64,000 nt of DNA from JABJAG01 sp038137215. Lineage in GTDB: Bacteria > Pseudomonadota > Alphaproteobacteria > UBA6615. Shown here in pieces: positions 45,144 through 53,829 of this stretch. A program made the position numbers and the translations under genes. How positions within the stretch are numbered: position 1 is the stretch's first letter; every line of letters starts with the position of its first letter. The stretch is taken from assembly GCA_038137215.1 (NCBI GenBank), contig JAYQBG010000014.1, positions 1-64,000 of the forward strand, given 5' to 3'. The notes below the pieces were generated by a model that saw only the letters and a program-made list of their open reading frames with translations, was not told where the DNA came from and made no database searches.

Positions 45144-45926
45144 ATGAAAATCGCTACCTGGAATGTGAACTCCATCAAGGCACGCCTGCCCAACGTTCTC
45201 GACTGGCTTGAGAGCGCCGCTCCCGATGTCGTGCTGTTGCAGGAGATCAAGACCGTGGATGAAAACTTCCCGGCCATGGAGATCGAAGCACTCGGCTACA
45301 ACTGCGCCGTTCATGGCCAGAAGAGCTATAACGGGGTCGCCATTCTGTCCAAGCACCCGCTCGAAGACGTCACGCGCGGCCTACCGGGAAATACTGACGA
45401 TGACCAGGCGCGCTACATCGAGGCCTGGGTTGATGCGGGCGGCAGTGAAGGCGTCCGCGTCGCATCGATCTATCTCCCCAACGGCAATCCTACCCCCGGC
45501 GAGAAATACGATTACAAACTCCGCTGGATGGATTGTCTGGCCGGTCACGCCACGGAACTTCTGAAGAGCGAGGAGCCGGTCGTGCTGGGCGGTGACTACA
45601 ACGTCATCCCCGCCAACGAGGACTGCTACGACCCGGCCGCCTGGGCCGACGATGCGCTCTTCTTGCCCCAGACCCGGGCAAAGTTCCGGACCATCCTCAA
45701 TCTCGGTTACACGGAAGCCTGGCGCTCGCTGCACAGCGAAAGCCATGTATATTCCTTCTGGGATTATCAGGCCGGGGCCTGGCAGAAGGACAACGGCATC
45801 CGCATCGACCACTTCCTGCTCTCGCCCCAGGCCACAGACCGCCTGTCGGCCTGCGAGATCGACAAGGAACCGCGCGGCAAGAAAAAGGCTTCCGATCACA
45901 CCCCTGTCTGGTGCGAACTCGGTTGA
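45144..45926 (+). CDS. xthA: Exodeoxyribonuclease III
   Basis: This 260-residue AP endonuclease/3' exonuclease acts in base-excision repair. The family motifs MKIATWNVNSIKARL, LLQEIK (catalytic Glu), GGDYNVIP and the C-terminal RIDHFLLSP and SDHTPVW are all present. ATG 45144 has AAGGA upstream; the longer upstream frame is rejected. Confidence 0.95.
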   Translation: MKIATWNVNSIKARLPNVLDWLESAAPDVVLLQEIKTVDENFPAMEIEALGYNCAVHGQKSYNGVAILSKHPLEDVTRGLPGNTDDDQARYIEAWVDAGGSEGVRVASIYLPNGNPTPGEKYDYKLRWMDCLAGHATELLKSEEPVVLGGDYNVIPANEDCYDPAAWADDALFLPQTRAKFRTILNLGYTEAWRSLHSESHVYSFWDYQAGAWQKDNGIRIDHFLLSPQATDRLSACEIDKEPRGKKKASDHTPVWCELG

Positions 45927-46021
45927 GCGCTGATGGACATGACACCCGACCCTCGATTTCCCACGTCGCCAACCATGTTTGTCACCGTTTTGGCACCGCA
46001 GTTCCTTTTTACTCCTTCGTT

Positions 46022-46119
46022 ATGCCCGCACTTGTTGCGGGTATCCACGTCCATCGGTTCTCTGGAAGTCGAAGCGTGGCACTCTGACGTGGATGGCCGG
46101 AACAAGTCCGGCCATGACG
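46022..46119. repeat. Composite palindromic repeat, copy 1
   Basis: Two hairpins face each other: ATGCCCGCACTTGTTGCGGG with TATCCACG at 46022-46049, and CGTGGATGGCC with a GGCC-type stem at 46088-46115. The same pair in the opposite orientation occurs at 52585-52674. This fits a dispersed REP-like family of alphaproteobacteria. It fills the 258-base gap between xthA and the next gene. Confidence 0.8.
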
Positions 46120-46184
46120 TCGGTATCGGAATGACGCGCCGCCGATCGGGTGATTGCACTCGATATTCGGGCACGAGCTGAACC

Positions 46185-46568
46185 ATGAGCGTGATCACTC
46201 AGTTCTGGCGCTTTCTTCTGGAAGTCTATCTCGGCGACCGCGGATTTCGGGTCGCATTGGTGACCTATGCGGCCGGCTTCTGGATCTTCGGTGCCGGCGC
46301 CATCATCTTCCTGATCTGGCCCGAAAACCCGCCACCCGTTGCCGGCTTTTTCCGCAGCCTGTTTACTAATATCGGTCTGATCTTCCTGGTCTTCATGACC
46401 TATCCGGTTTTGCGTTGTTCATTCCGCAAGACCGACCCCACCCGGCCAAAGAACCTGATCTTGCGCGTCATGATTCCGACGATCGTGGGTGCGCTCGCGC
46501 CATTCTATCTGATCGGCCTGATTACGAGCTTTGTCTTCCTCGTCATTGCGCCGACGATATCCGGCTGA
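46185..46568 (+). CDS. Hypothetical membrane protein
   Basis: This 127-residue protein has about four hydrophobic segments (AAGFWIFGAGAIIFLIW, NIGLIFLVFMTYPVL, MIPTIVGALAPFYLIGLITS). A short basic loop with RKTDPTRPK sits between segments. No family recognised. It lies 30 bases upstream of the oxygenase gene on the same strand, so the two may be co-transcribed. Confidence 0.6.
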   Translation: MSVITQFWRFLLEVYLGDRGFRVALVTYAAGFWIFGAGAIIFLIWPENPPPVAGFFRSLFTNIGLIFLVFMTYPVLRCSFRKTDPTRPKNLILRVMIPTIVGALAPFYLIGLITSFVFLVIAPTISG

Positions 46569-46598
46569 CCTGCTATAGTCGGCTCAAAGGAGGCCCTC

Positions 46599-47672
46599 AT
46601 GTCGCTCGCTCACGATACAACCGAATCCCCTTTCGCACGCTCGGTACGCTCTGCGCCGCATCGCGCCCTGCCGGTGATTGATGTCGGTCAGGCCCGTCAG
46701 GGCGACATGATCGCTGTCGAGGAGATCGCCAGACAGTGGTGCGATGTCTGGGAGGGCACCGGCTTCCTGTGCATCGTCAATCACGGGCTTGAGCCGGAAC
46801 TGATTCAGGGTATGCACGACGCGGCGAAACGATTCCATGACCTGCCACTCGAAACCAAGATGTCGGTGAAAGTGACCCACGACCAGAAGGGTTACGTTCC
46901 GGCACGCGGGGGACTGACCACCCATTCAAAGTTCCACAATTCCAAGAAGCTCAACACAGTCGAGTGCCTTGTCCTCGCAACGGACTATCCCGAGGACGAC
47001 CCCAACGTCGTGGCAGGGAAACGCTTCTATGGCCCCACGCCGTGGCTTTCCGAAGACGTACTGCCGGGCTTCAAGGCGACAGCGCAGAACTACATGGCAC
47101 GGATCACCGATCTCGGAAAATCGCTGCTGCCTGTCTGGGCGCGCTCGCTGGACCTGGAGGCAGATTTCTTCGAACCGTATTTCCGCGAGAGTTACACCTA
47201 TTTCCGGGTCGCGAAATATGCCCCGAAGAATGATCTCGAGGATGGGGAACTCGGTTCGAACGCACACTGTGACACCGGGTTCAACACCTTCCTGCCGCCG
47301 GCCAACGAGGAAGGGATCCAGATTCTCGACACCGACGACACCTGGTTCTTCCCGGAAGTGCCCGAGGGTGGCGTGATGGTCAATATGGGTTACTTCCTGG
47401 AACGCTGGACCAACTGGCGCTACCGCGCGACACCGCACCGGGTCGTGCCGCCCATCGAGAACGACCGCTATTCCTTCGCCTGCTTCGTCAATCCGGGTTT
47501 CGACACGCCCGGTGACTTCATCCCGACCTGTGTGGGCCCGGACAATCCGCCGAAGGAAGACCCGATGTCCTACTGGGAATATTTCGACTGGTACATGAAA
47601 CGGTCCTACACCCATTACGGAAAGCTGAAGGCATCCGGCGAGAACGACGTAACCGTCAGCGAAGACGATTAA
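46599..47672 (+). CDS. 2-oxoglutarate/Fe(II) oxygenase, isopenicillin-N-synthase-like
   Basis: This 357-residue protein has the DIOX_N region (LPVIDVGQ to GFLCIVNHGL) and the double-stranded beta-helix core. Iron ligands are His223 and Asp225 in NAHCDTGF and His280 in ATPHRV; the 2-oxoglutarate-binding pair is Arg290 and Ser292 in RYSF. AGGAGG precedes the ATG. Substrate unknown: bacterial members include ethylene-forming enzyme relatives and hydroxylases. A NIPSNAP gene follows 101 bases later. Confidence 0.88.
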   Translation: MSLAHDTTESPFARSVRSAPHRALPVIDVGQARQGDMIAVEEIARQWCDVWEGTGFLCIVNHGLEPELIQGMHDAAKRFHDLPLETKMSVKVTHDQKGYVPARGGLTTHSKFHNSKKLNTVECLVLATDYPEDDPNVVAGKRFYGPTPWLSEDVLPGFKATAQNYMARITDLGKSLLPVWARSLDLEADFFEPYFRESYTYFRVAKYAPKNDLEDGELGSNAHCDTGFNTFLPPANEEGIQILDTDDTWFFPEVPEGGVMVNMGYFLERWTNWRYRATPHRVVPPIENDRYSFACFVNPGFDTPGDFIPTCVGPDNPPKEDPMSYWEYFDWYMKRSYTHYGKLKASGENDVTVSEDD

Positions 47673-47773
47673 GACATCAACGTTATTCACATGCTGAGCC
47701 TGGCACAGCATGAGACCAACACCGTTCCTGCATCAAACGCAGGGCAAGGCTTCCGAACGAAGGGGAACACGAC

Positions 47774-48097
47774 ATGGCGTTTTACGAATTGCGGCAGTAC
47801 CACATCCGCCGCGGCAAGATGGACGAATGGCTGAAATTCATGGAAGGCACCGTCATCCCTTTCCAGGTGTCCAAGGGCATGGTGATCTGCGGCTCGTTCC
47901 GGCACGAAACCGACAAGTCGGTCTATATCTGGCTGCGCCGGTTCAACACCGAGAGGGAACGCCAACGCCTCTACAAGGCGGTCTATGAAAGCGATCACTG
48001 GAAGAACGAGATTTCGCCTAAGGTCGGCGCCTTGATCGACCGGGAAAAGATCCAGGTTCAGCGGATCGTTCCGACCAAGAAATCGACGGTTCAGTAG
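47774..48097 (+). CDS. NIPSNAP-family protein
   Basis: This 107-residue protein is one NIPSNAP (dimeric alpha/beta barrel) domain: AFYELRQYHIRRGKMDEWLKFME at the start, VYIWLRRFNTERERQRLY in the middle. Bacterial members are often near oxidoreductases, including the oxygenase here, but their reactions are unknown. Full length for the family. Confidence 0.85.
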   Translation: MAFYELRQYHIRRGKMDEWLKFMEGTVIPFQVSKGMVICGSFRHETDKSVYIWLRRFNTERERQRLYKAVYESDHWKNEISPKVGALIDREKIQVQRIVPTKKSTVQ

Positions 48098-48106
48098 TCG
48101 CGCCCG

Positions 48107-48190
48107 GTCATTGCGAGGTCCGCAGAGCCGCGGCAATCAAGCGCTGAGCACCTGGCTGGATTGCTTCGTCGCTCCGCGCCGCGCAATGAC
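48107..48190. repeat. Dispersed inverted repeat with GTCATTGCGAG ends
   Basis: The arms are GTCATTGCGAGG at 48107-48118 side and CGCGCAATGAC at 48180-48190, with GCAATC and GATTGC inside. This is the common intergenic element seen in many alphaproteobacterial genomes. It occupies part of the 262-base space after the NIPSNAP gene; the rest (to 48359) shows no gene. Confidence 0.75.
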
Positions 48191-48359
48191 AGCAACTCGG
48201 TCCTCTTGAGGCCGTCTAGATCTCGATCAGCTTGTCCAGGAAGCGGTTGGGCGCATTTTACCGGTTTGGGAAATGCGCTGCCATCACGTCCGCACATCCG
48301 TCAACGGCATATGCGCACCCCGCGCCCAAGTCGCCGGGCCGGCCAACTGGAACAAAGCG

Positions 48360-48842
48360 TTAGACGATCCCGTCCCAGACCTCCGGGTCCTCCAGGCGTT
48401 GCTGCAGCCCCACATCAGCGATGATCTCGACATAGCGCTCGCCCATGGCGGCAAACAACAACGCCGCATTCCGGTCTTCGGTCTCCGTCAGACGCAGATC
48501 GAGGAACATCTGCCGCGCCAGCCGTGACGCCCGTTGGTGCCGGATGGATTTCGGAACCAGCGCAAACCGAATTTCAGGGATGCGGCAGATAAGCGCCAAT
48601 ATGGCGAAGACAACCACCTGCCCCGCATAGAACTCGATCATGGTCAGGGGCAACGCGCTCTGAAACAGCAGAAACACGCCGGAGAGCAGGAAGGTGGCCA
48701 CGGCCGCCACGAGCGTGGGAATGAAGAGATAGCTCTCGGCCGATTGCGCGATGACCGTGACGAATTCGGCGCTCGTGCGGGCTTCCGCCGCTTCGATCTG
48801 CGCCTGAATGGTCTCTCGCTGTTGGTCTGTCAGCGCCGTCAT
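48360..48842 (-). CDS. TPM-domain membrane protein
   Basis: This 160-residue protein has an N-terminal TPM-like start (TDQQRETIQAQIEAAEARTSAEFVTVIA), two membrane segments (residues about 42-60 and 75-95), and a C-terminal amphipathic part (LTETEDRNAALLFAAMGERYVEII). I chose ATG 48842 over an upstream ATG inside the previous gene. It is the third gene of the lemA-TPM-TPM operon. Function unknown. Confidence 0.78.
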   Translation of the reverse strand: MTALTDQQRETIQAQIEAAEARTSAEFVTVIAQSAESYLFIPTLVAAVATFLLSGVFLLFQSALPLTMIEFYAGQVVVFAILALICRIPEIRFALVPKSIRHQRASRLARQMFLDLRLTETEDRNAALLFAAMGERYVEIIADVGLQQRLEDPEVWDGIV

Positions 48843-48843
48843 G

Positions 48844-49587
48844 TCACCAACTCCCCGACGAACCGCCACCGCCAAAACTGCGCCCGCCACCGGAAAATTT
48901 ACCGCCGCGGCTGCCGGAAAATCCTCCGCCCGATGACCAGCCACCCATGCGGCTTCCCGATCGGGAGTACCCGCGCCCGTGGCGGCCGAACGAACGGAGG
49001 CTCATGACGATCAGGATGAAGATGAAAAAGATCAGAACCGGTGGAATCGCGAACTTCTGGTCGTCTTCGGCGATGCCGGACAGGGTTTCCGCCTCGCCCC
49101 GCAGAGCCGCCAGAATGGCCCAGGTGCCATCGACAATTCCCCGCGCCCGGTCACCTGTGCGAAACGCCGGAATGATCTCGTTCTGAATGATGACACTGGC
49201 TTTGGCATCGGTCAGCGCGCCTTCCAGGCCGTATCCGACTTCGATGCGCACCTGCCGTTCATTGGGGGCAACAATCAGCAGAACGCCGTTGTCCTGCTCC
49301 GCCTGACCGATGCCCCAGGCGCGCCCCAGTTCCACCCCAAACTCCTCTATGGTCCGGCCATTGAGGCTCTGTACGGTGACCACCATCACCTGCTGACCTG
49401 TTTCGGTCTCGTGGGCCTGCAGCATTTCGACAAGATCGGCTTCCGTGCTTGTGGAGAGCAAATTGGCTTCATCGACAACGCGGGCGGTCAGTTCGGGTAG
49501 CTGGATTTGCGCTGCCACAGCCCCCGGCAACAGCAGGATCCACAGGGCAACAAAGACCCCGGCTTGAAGCTGGATAACGGGCCGCAC
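48844..49587 (-). CDS. Secreted TPM-domain protein, YgcG-like
   Basis: This 247-residue protein has a signal peptide (LWILLLPGAVAAQ), a TPM domain (residues about 30-170: RVVDEANLLS, then WGIGQAEQDNGVLLIVAPNERQVRIEVGYGLEGAL), one membrane helix near residue 190 and a Gly/Ser-rich tail ending GGGGSSGSW. TPM proteins are often encoded with LemA, as here. The domain resembles a phosphatase fold; activity in bacteria is not established. Confidence 0.88.
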   Translation of the reverse strand: MRPVIQLQAGVFVALWILLLPGAVAAQIQLPELTARVVDEANLLSTSTEADLVEMLQAHETETGQQVMVVTVQSLNGRTIEEFGVELGRAWGIGQAEQDNGVLLIVAPNERQVRIEVGYGLEGALTDAKASVIIQNEIIPAFRTGDRARGIVDGTWAILAALRGEAETLSGIAEDDQKFAIPPVLIFFIFILIVMSLRSFGRHGRGYSRSGSRMGGWSSGGGFSGSRGGKFSGGGRSFGGGGSSGSW

Positions 49588-50202
49588 TTAAGAACCGGAA
49601 TCGAAGTTGACGTTTGGTACCTGATCCGAGTTCTCGGCGGAGACCGTGAAGGTCGCCTTCACTTCGGCCTCGGGACACAGGACAGCTGCGATCCACCGAC
49701 CCAGGATTGTCCGCAGCTCCGTGTTGTAATCGCGGACGGCTGCAATGCAGTCGCGCCGCGCGACGGCGATCCGGTTTTCGGTGCCTTCCAGTTGCGATTG
49801 CAGCGCCAAAAAGTTTTGGTTCGATTTCAGATCGGGATAGCGCTCCACAACGACCAGCAGGCGCGAGAGCGCTGATGTGAGCACGCCTTGATTCTGTTCG
49901 AACATCTGCAGAGCTTCCGGGTTTTGCAGAATGTTCTCGGGGATCTGCATCTGTCCGACTTTTGCACATGCCTCGACGACGTTCTGCAGCACCTCGCGCT
50001 CCTGATCGGCAAATCCCTACACCGTTGCCACAAGGTTCGGCACGAGATCGGCGCGGCGCTGATATTGGTTTTCCACCTGGGACCAGGCCGCATTCACTTG
50101 CTCATCGACCCGGGGCACCGCGTTGATATCGCAGGCGGCCAGAACAACGACGAATCCAACAAGCAACAGCGGGTTTTTCAGCGTCTTCAGAAATCGAACC
50201 AT
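49588..50202 (-). pseudogene. lemA: LemA-family gene with an in-frame amber codon
   Basis: The frame from ATG 50202 (AAGGA upstream) codes a lipoprotein-like start (lipobox near LAAC), then AAWSQVENQYQRRADLVPNLV, the LemA hallmark. Codon 62 is TAG (50017-50019); the same frame continues without shift as GFADQEREVLQNVVEACAKVG to a normal C-terminus at 49588. A lysine is usual at this position (VKG). The remainder looks fully conserved (LTSALSRLLVVVERYPDLKSN). Either a young pseudogene, a base-call error, or a readthrough case. Confidence 0.75.
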
Positions 50203-50231
50203 CTTTGCAAATCCTTCAGGCCGAACCGGGG

Positions 50232-50630
50232 TTACATATCCCCGCCGAAGCCACCTCCGATATCTATGGCACCTTCGATCCCGCCCATGGCAGCATCTCC
50301 GCCATCTCCGGCATGTGCAGCGGGCGCGTCGGCCATCATGGCCCCACCCATCATGAAACCGGTCCAGAAAGTCAGTTCCGCGCCACGCGCATGCTGGTGC
50401 CCGCGCAGGGCCAGCATTTCGTTTTCGACGGCGACGTTCCGGTTTTCCGGAGTTTGCTGGACCATCTTGTGAACCTGATAGCGGTGCCACAGGTTCCTGA
50501 TCCGCCAGGCCGTGAAAGCAATCACGGCCCCTACACCCAGAGCCGGAACCATGAACCCGACCTCCACCCGGTTGAACAACACCGCAACCAAGAGGAGCAA
50601 ACCACATCCTTCGAGCAATCGCCGCAGCAT
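50232..50630 (-). CDS. Hypothetical membrane protein upstream of lemA
   Basis: This 132-residue protein has two N-terminal hydrophobic segments (LLLLVAVLFNRVEVGFMV, PALGVGAVIAFTAW), a basic stretch (RNLWHRYQVHKMVQ) and a small Gly/Met/Ala-rich tail (MGGIEGAIDIGGGFGG). It lies 29 bases before lemA on the same strand, so it probably heads the lemA-TPM operon. No family recognised. Confidence 0.65.
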   Translation of the reverse strand: MLRRLLEGCGLLLLVAVLFNRVEVGFMVPALGVGAVIAFTAWRIRNLWHRYQVHKMVQQTPENRNVAVENEMLALRGHQHARGAELTFWTGFMMGGAMMADAPAAHAGDGGDAAMGGIEGAIDIGGGFGGDM

Positions 50631-50665
50631 CTTCGTCTTCTCCCGGTTGAACTTCAGTCTAGCCT

Positions 50666-52402
50666 CTACAAATCAGCATAGACATGGGTTTCGGCCTTGC
50701 CGCCCGGATGGGTGACGGCGCCATAGCGGGCGTCCCCCACGGTCTGGGTATACTTCCAGAGGGTCCCGGACTGATAGTTGGTCTCGATCGGCTTCCATTT
50801 TGCGCGCCGTGCTTCGAGTTCGGCGTCCGACAGATCGACATCCAGCGTGCCCTTCTCGCCGTCGATCGTGATCATGTCACCTTCTTCCAGCAGGCCGATG
50901 GGACCACCCACGGCGGCTTCCGGACCCACATGGCCGATGCAGAAGCCGCGCGTGCCGCCCGAAAAGCGCCCGTCGGTGATCAGCGCAACCTTGTCGCCCA
51001 TACCCTGGCCGTAGAGTGCACCGGTCGTGGACAGCATCTCGCGCATGCCCGGGCCGCCCTTGGGACCTTCGTTGCGGATGACCAGTACGTCGCCTTCCTC
51101 GTATTCCCGGTTGAGGACCGCCTGGAGGCAGTCTTCCTCACGCTCGAACACGCGCGCTGGACCGGTAAAAGTGATTTTCTCGAGTCCTGCGATCTTCACG
51201 ATGGCACCCTGGGGCGCCAAATTGCCCATCAGGCCAACCACGCCGCCGGTGGTGGAGAGCGGATTATCGATGGGGCGGATCACGTCCTGATCGTCCGGGA
51301 ACTCCACATCGGCGTAGTTCTCGGCCAGCGTCTTGCCGGTCACGGTCATGCAGTCACCGTGCATGAAACCGCCCTTGAGCAGTTCCTTGATGACGACGCC
51401 GACGCCGCCGACCTCGAACATGTCCTTGGCGACATAGCGCCCGCCCGGTTTCAGGTCGGCGATGTAAGGCGTCTTGCGGAAGATTTCGCAGACATCCATC
51501 AGGTCGAACTCGATCCCGGCTTCCGACGCCATCGCGGGCAGATGCAGCCCAGCATTGGTCGAGCCGCCGGTCGCCGCAACGATGGCGGCTGCGTTTTCGA
51601 AGGATTTCCGGGTGACGATGTCACGCGGGCGGAGCTGGGATTTCACCAGTTCCATTACTGCCTTGCCGCTGGCCACAGCGTATTCATCGCGGTTTTCATA
51701 GACCGCAGGCGCACCGGCCGAATGGGGCAGCGCCAGGCCGATGGCCTCGGACACACAGGCCATGGTGTTGGCCGTGAACTGGCCGCCACAGGCGCCCGCC
51801 GAGGGACAAGCTGCGCATTCGAGCTCGTGCAGGTCCTCGTCGGACATCTTCCCAGCGGCGTTGGCGCCGACTCCCTCGAACACGTCGATGATGGTGACGT
51901 CATTGCCCTTGAAGTGACCCGGCAGGATCGAGCCGCCATACATGAAAACCGACGGCACGTTCAGGCGGAGCATCGCCATCATCAGGCCCGGCAGCGACTT
52001 GTCACAGCCCGCAAGGCCCACAATCGCGTCATAGGAATGGCCGCGCACGGTCAGTTCGGTCGAATCCGCGATCACCTCGCGGCTGACCAGCGAGGAGCGC
52101 ATGCCGTCATGGCCCATGGCGATACCGTCGGTCACGGTGATGGTTGTGAACTCGCGCGGCGTGCCGCCGGCTTCACGGACGCCCAGCTTGGCCGCCTGGG
52201 CCTGACGCGACAGGGCGATGTTGCACGGAGCAGCCTCGTTCCAGGTGGTCACGACGCCGACGAAGGGCTGCTTGATCTCCTCTTCGGTCATGCCCATGGC
52301 GTAATAGAACGCGCGATGGGGTGCGCTGGTGTTGCCCACCGAGACATGACGGCTCGGCAGTTTCGACTTGTCCCATTCTCCGCGAGGCGTATTTCCGTCC
52401 AT
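50666..52402 (-). CDS. ilvD: Dihydroxy-acid dehydratase
   Basis: IlvD (578 residues) dehydrates dihydroxy acids in isoleucine and valine synthesis and carries an Fe-S cluster. Cluster cysteines sit in LAGCDKSLPG and CPSAGACGGQFTANTMAC. The C-terminal block ITDGRFSGGTRGFCIGHVGPEA is intact. ATG 52402 is preceded by GGGAAG; the longer frame is rejected. Stands alone on the minus strand. Confidence 0.95.
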   Translation of the reverse strand: MDGNTPRGEWDKSKLPSRHVSVGNTSAPHRAFYYAMGMTEEEIKQPFVGVVTTWNEAAPCNIALSRQAQAAKLGVREAGGTPREFTTITVTDGIAMGHDGMRSSLVSREVIADSTELTVRGHSYDAIVGLAGCDKSLPGLMMAMLRLNVPSVFMYGGSILPGHFKGNDVTIIDVFEGVGANAAGKMSDEDLHELECAACPSAGACGGQFTANTMACVSEAIGLALPHSAGAPAVYENRDEYAVASGKAVMELVKSQLRPRDIVTRKSFENAAAIVAATGGSTNAGLHLPAMASEAGIEFDLMDVCEIFRKTPYIADLKPGGRYVAKDMFEVGGVGVVIKELLKGGFMHGDCMTVTGKTLAENYADVEFPDDQDVIRPIDNPLSTTGGVVGLMGNLAPQGAIVKIAGLEKITFTGPARVFEREEDCLQAVLNREYEEGDVLVIRNEGPKGGPGMREMLSTTGALYGQGMGDKVALITDGRFSGGTRGFCIGHVGPEAAVGGPIGLLEEGDMITIDGEKGTLDVDLSDAELEARRAKWKPIETNYQSGTLWKYTQTVGDARYGAVTHPGGKAETHVYADL

Positions 52403-52518
52403 AACTTCTTCCCTCCCCGATATCGGCTTCTTGCATGCGTGATTGTTCGCGCGGATCATACGCCCACGGCGAACCGCTGACCAGATTGTGTCCTTATGTC
52501 GTGGTCGCCGATTCCCAG

Positions 52519-52560
52519 CATCCTTCGAGACCGCGCTCTGCGCCTCCTCAGGATGAGGAC
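52519..52560. repeat. Short repeat with CATCCTTCGAGAC and CCTCAGGATGAGG
   Basis: CATCCT and AGGATG enclose a stem typical of a second dispersed alphaproteobacterial intergenic repeat. It lies between ilvD and the composite repeat copy. Confidence 0.65.
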
Positions 52561-52584
52561 TGCGCAAGAGCGAGAAACCTCACC

Positions 52585-52674
52585 CATGATGGCCGGACTT
52601 GATCCGGCCATCCACGCGGCCATAACACGTGACCCGCTGACGTGGATGCCCGCCCCAAGTGCGGGCATGACAAG
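52585..52674. repeat. Composite palindromic repeat, copy 2
   Basis: Stem 1 ATGGCCGGACTTGATCCGGCC with ATCCACG at 52587-52615; stem 2 CGTGGATGCCCG to GCGGGCAT at 52640-52669. It is the reverse orientation of the copy at 46022-46119. Confidence 0.8.
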
Positions 52675-52692
52675 ATAGGCTTGGATTAGGCC

Positions 52693-53295
52693 TTACTCCG
52701 CGGCGTGTTTCCCGACGTTCCAGCCCTTGTCGCCAAAGACCCGCTCGCCGATCTCCTGCATGTCGCCCTCGAGTTCGGTCGCCATGCTGTCGTTCCAGCG
52801 ATTGAGAAAGCCATAGAAGGCTACCACAGCGTTGATCTCGACGATTTCGGCATCGGTGAAGTGCTAGCGCAGGCGCTCGATGTGTTCCCTGGTGACGAGG
52901 TTCGGCACGGGCGCGGCGCACTGGGCGAACTCAAGCGCAGCCCGCTCCGCGTCCGAGAACATCGGATTGGTCTCGTATTCCCAGACGGCCGCCACTTTCG
53001 CTTCATCAGTGTCGTAGCCCGGTTGCATGGCGTTCGACGCCGTGTGGGACATGCAGTACTGGCAGCGCGCGGTCTTGCTGGCGATGTTCCCGACCAGCGC
53101 CTTCAGGCCCGGCGTGACGTTGCCGTATTCCTGAAAGGTGGCCGCCGCAAGCTCCACGAAGGCTTTGAAGATCGGCGGCCGGTGCGCCATCGTCAGCTAG
53201 GCGTTGGTGACAAACCCCATCCGGTCATCGGACCGCTTGAAGTACTCTTCAAGCTCGGGCAGGTTTTCACGTTACAGCGCGGGAATGTGGGGCAT
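52693..53295 (-). pseudogene. AhpD/carboxymuconolactone-decarboxylase-like gene with three in-frame stops
   Basis: A single 201-codon frame from ATG 53295 to TAA 52693-52695 encodes an AhpD-like protein with redox pair C78-x-x-C81 in ARCQYCMSHT. Three internal stops interrupt it: TAA at codon 8 (53272-53274), TAG at codon 33 (53197-53199), TAG at codon 144 (52864-52866). There is no frameshift; flanking residues read as continuous family sequence (ENLPELEEYFKRSDDRMGF, LTMAHRPPIFKAF, HFTDAEIVEINAVVAFYGFLNRWND). Probably dead, but the complete lack of indels is notable. Confidence 0.8.
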
Positions 53296-53532
53296 GGCGG
53301 CCTCTCTGTTCGAAAAACGGACCCCAGCATACACATTCAAGTAAAGTTCTCAGCGAAACCTCGCTCGGAAGATCAAAGGGTGTGGGTAATGATACCGTCC
53401 AGCACGATCTTCAATGTCTCGATAATTGTTTTCGTTGTCTGACCACCGTGCTTGTTTTTCTTTTCAGTAACTTCGGGTGCGCCGACTTACACGTCCACAA
53501 GAGTGTCGTGCTGACCAATATCACTCACCAAG
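53296..53532. other. AT-richer spacer, no gene seen
   Basis: 237 bases of lower GC than the flanks. A 63-codon plus-strand frame exists but has no ribosome-binding site or family signal. Likely a transferred or decayed spacer. Confidence 0.5.
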
Positions 53533-53817
53533 TTACCCTGCTATCTGCCAAATCTGATCTGATAACTGTCTGACTTCCGTGCACCGATTGCTTCCCACTT
53601 CAAGGTTCCCCGGAAGTATGCCTTCTTGAACTAAGTCGGCGATCCAAATAACGGAAGTTATGCACGGTGTACGGCGGCTATCATCAGTTTTATGGTCAAT
53701 GTAAGCAGCTTTGATCGCTGGCCCCAGAACTTGGGCTCGCGAATTCGTATTCTGACAACCGGCAAGCATCCCGATCAAACAGAAACTCAGAAACACCTTG
53801 GGTAGTTTGCTCTTCAT
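53533..53817 (-). CDS. Small predicted lipoprotein
   Basis: This 94-residue protein begins MKSKLPKVFLSFCLIGMLAGC: positive start, hydrophobic core, and lipobox LAGC. The mature part carries one more pair of cysteines (PCITS and NRCTEV) that may bond. Lower GC than neighbours. It follows valS by 12 bases on the same strand. Function unknown. Confidence 0.6.
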   Translation of the reverse strand: MKSKLPKVFLSFCLIGMLAGCQNTNSRAQVLGPAIKAAYIDHKTDDSRRTPCITSVIWIADLVQEGILPGNLEVGSNRCTEVRQLSDQIWQIAG

Positions 53818-53829
53818 GGTGCCTTGTCC

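Noticed and set aside
53382..53573. 63-codon plus-strand frame
   Set aside because: No ribosome-binding site, overlaps the lipoprotein end, no family signal.
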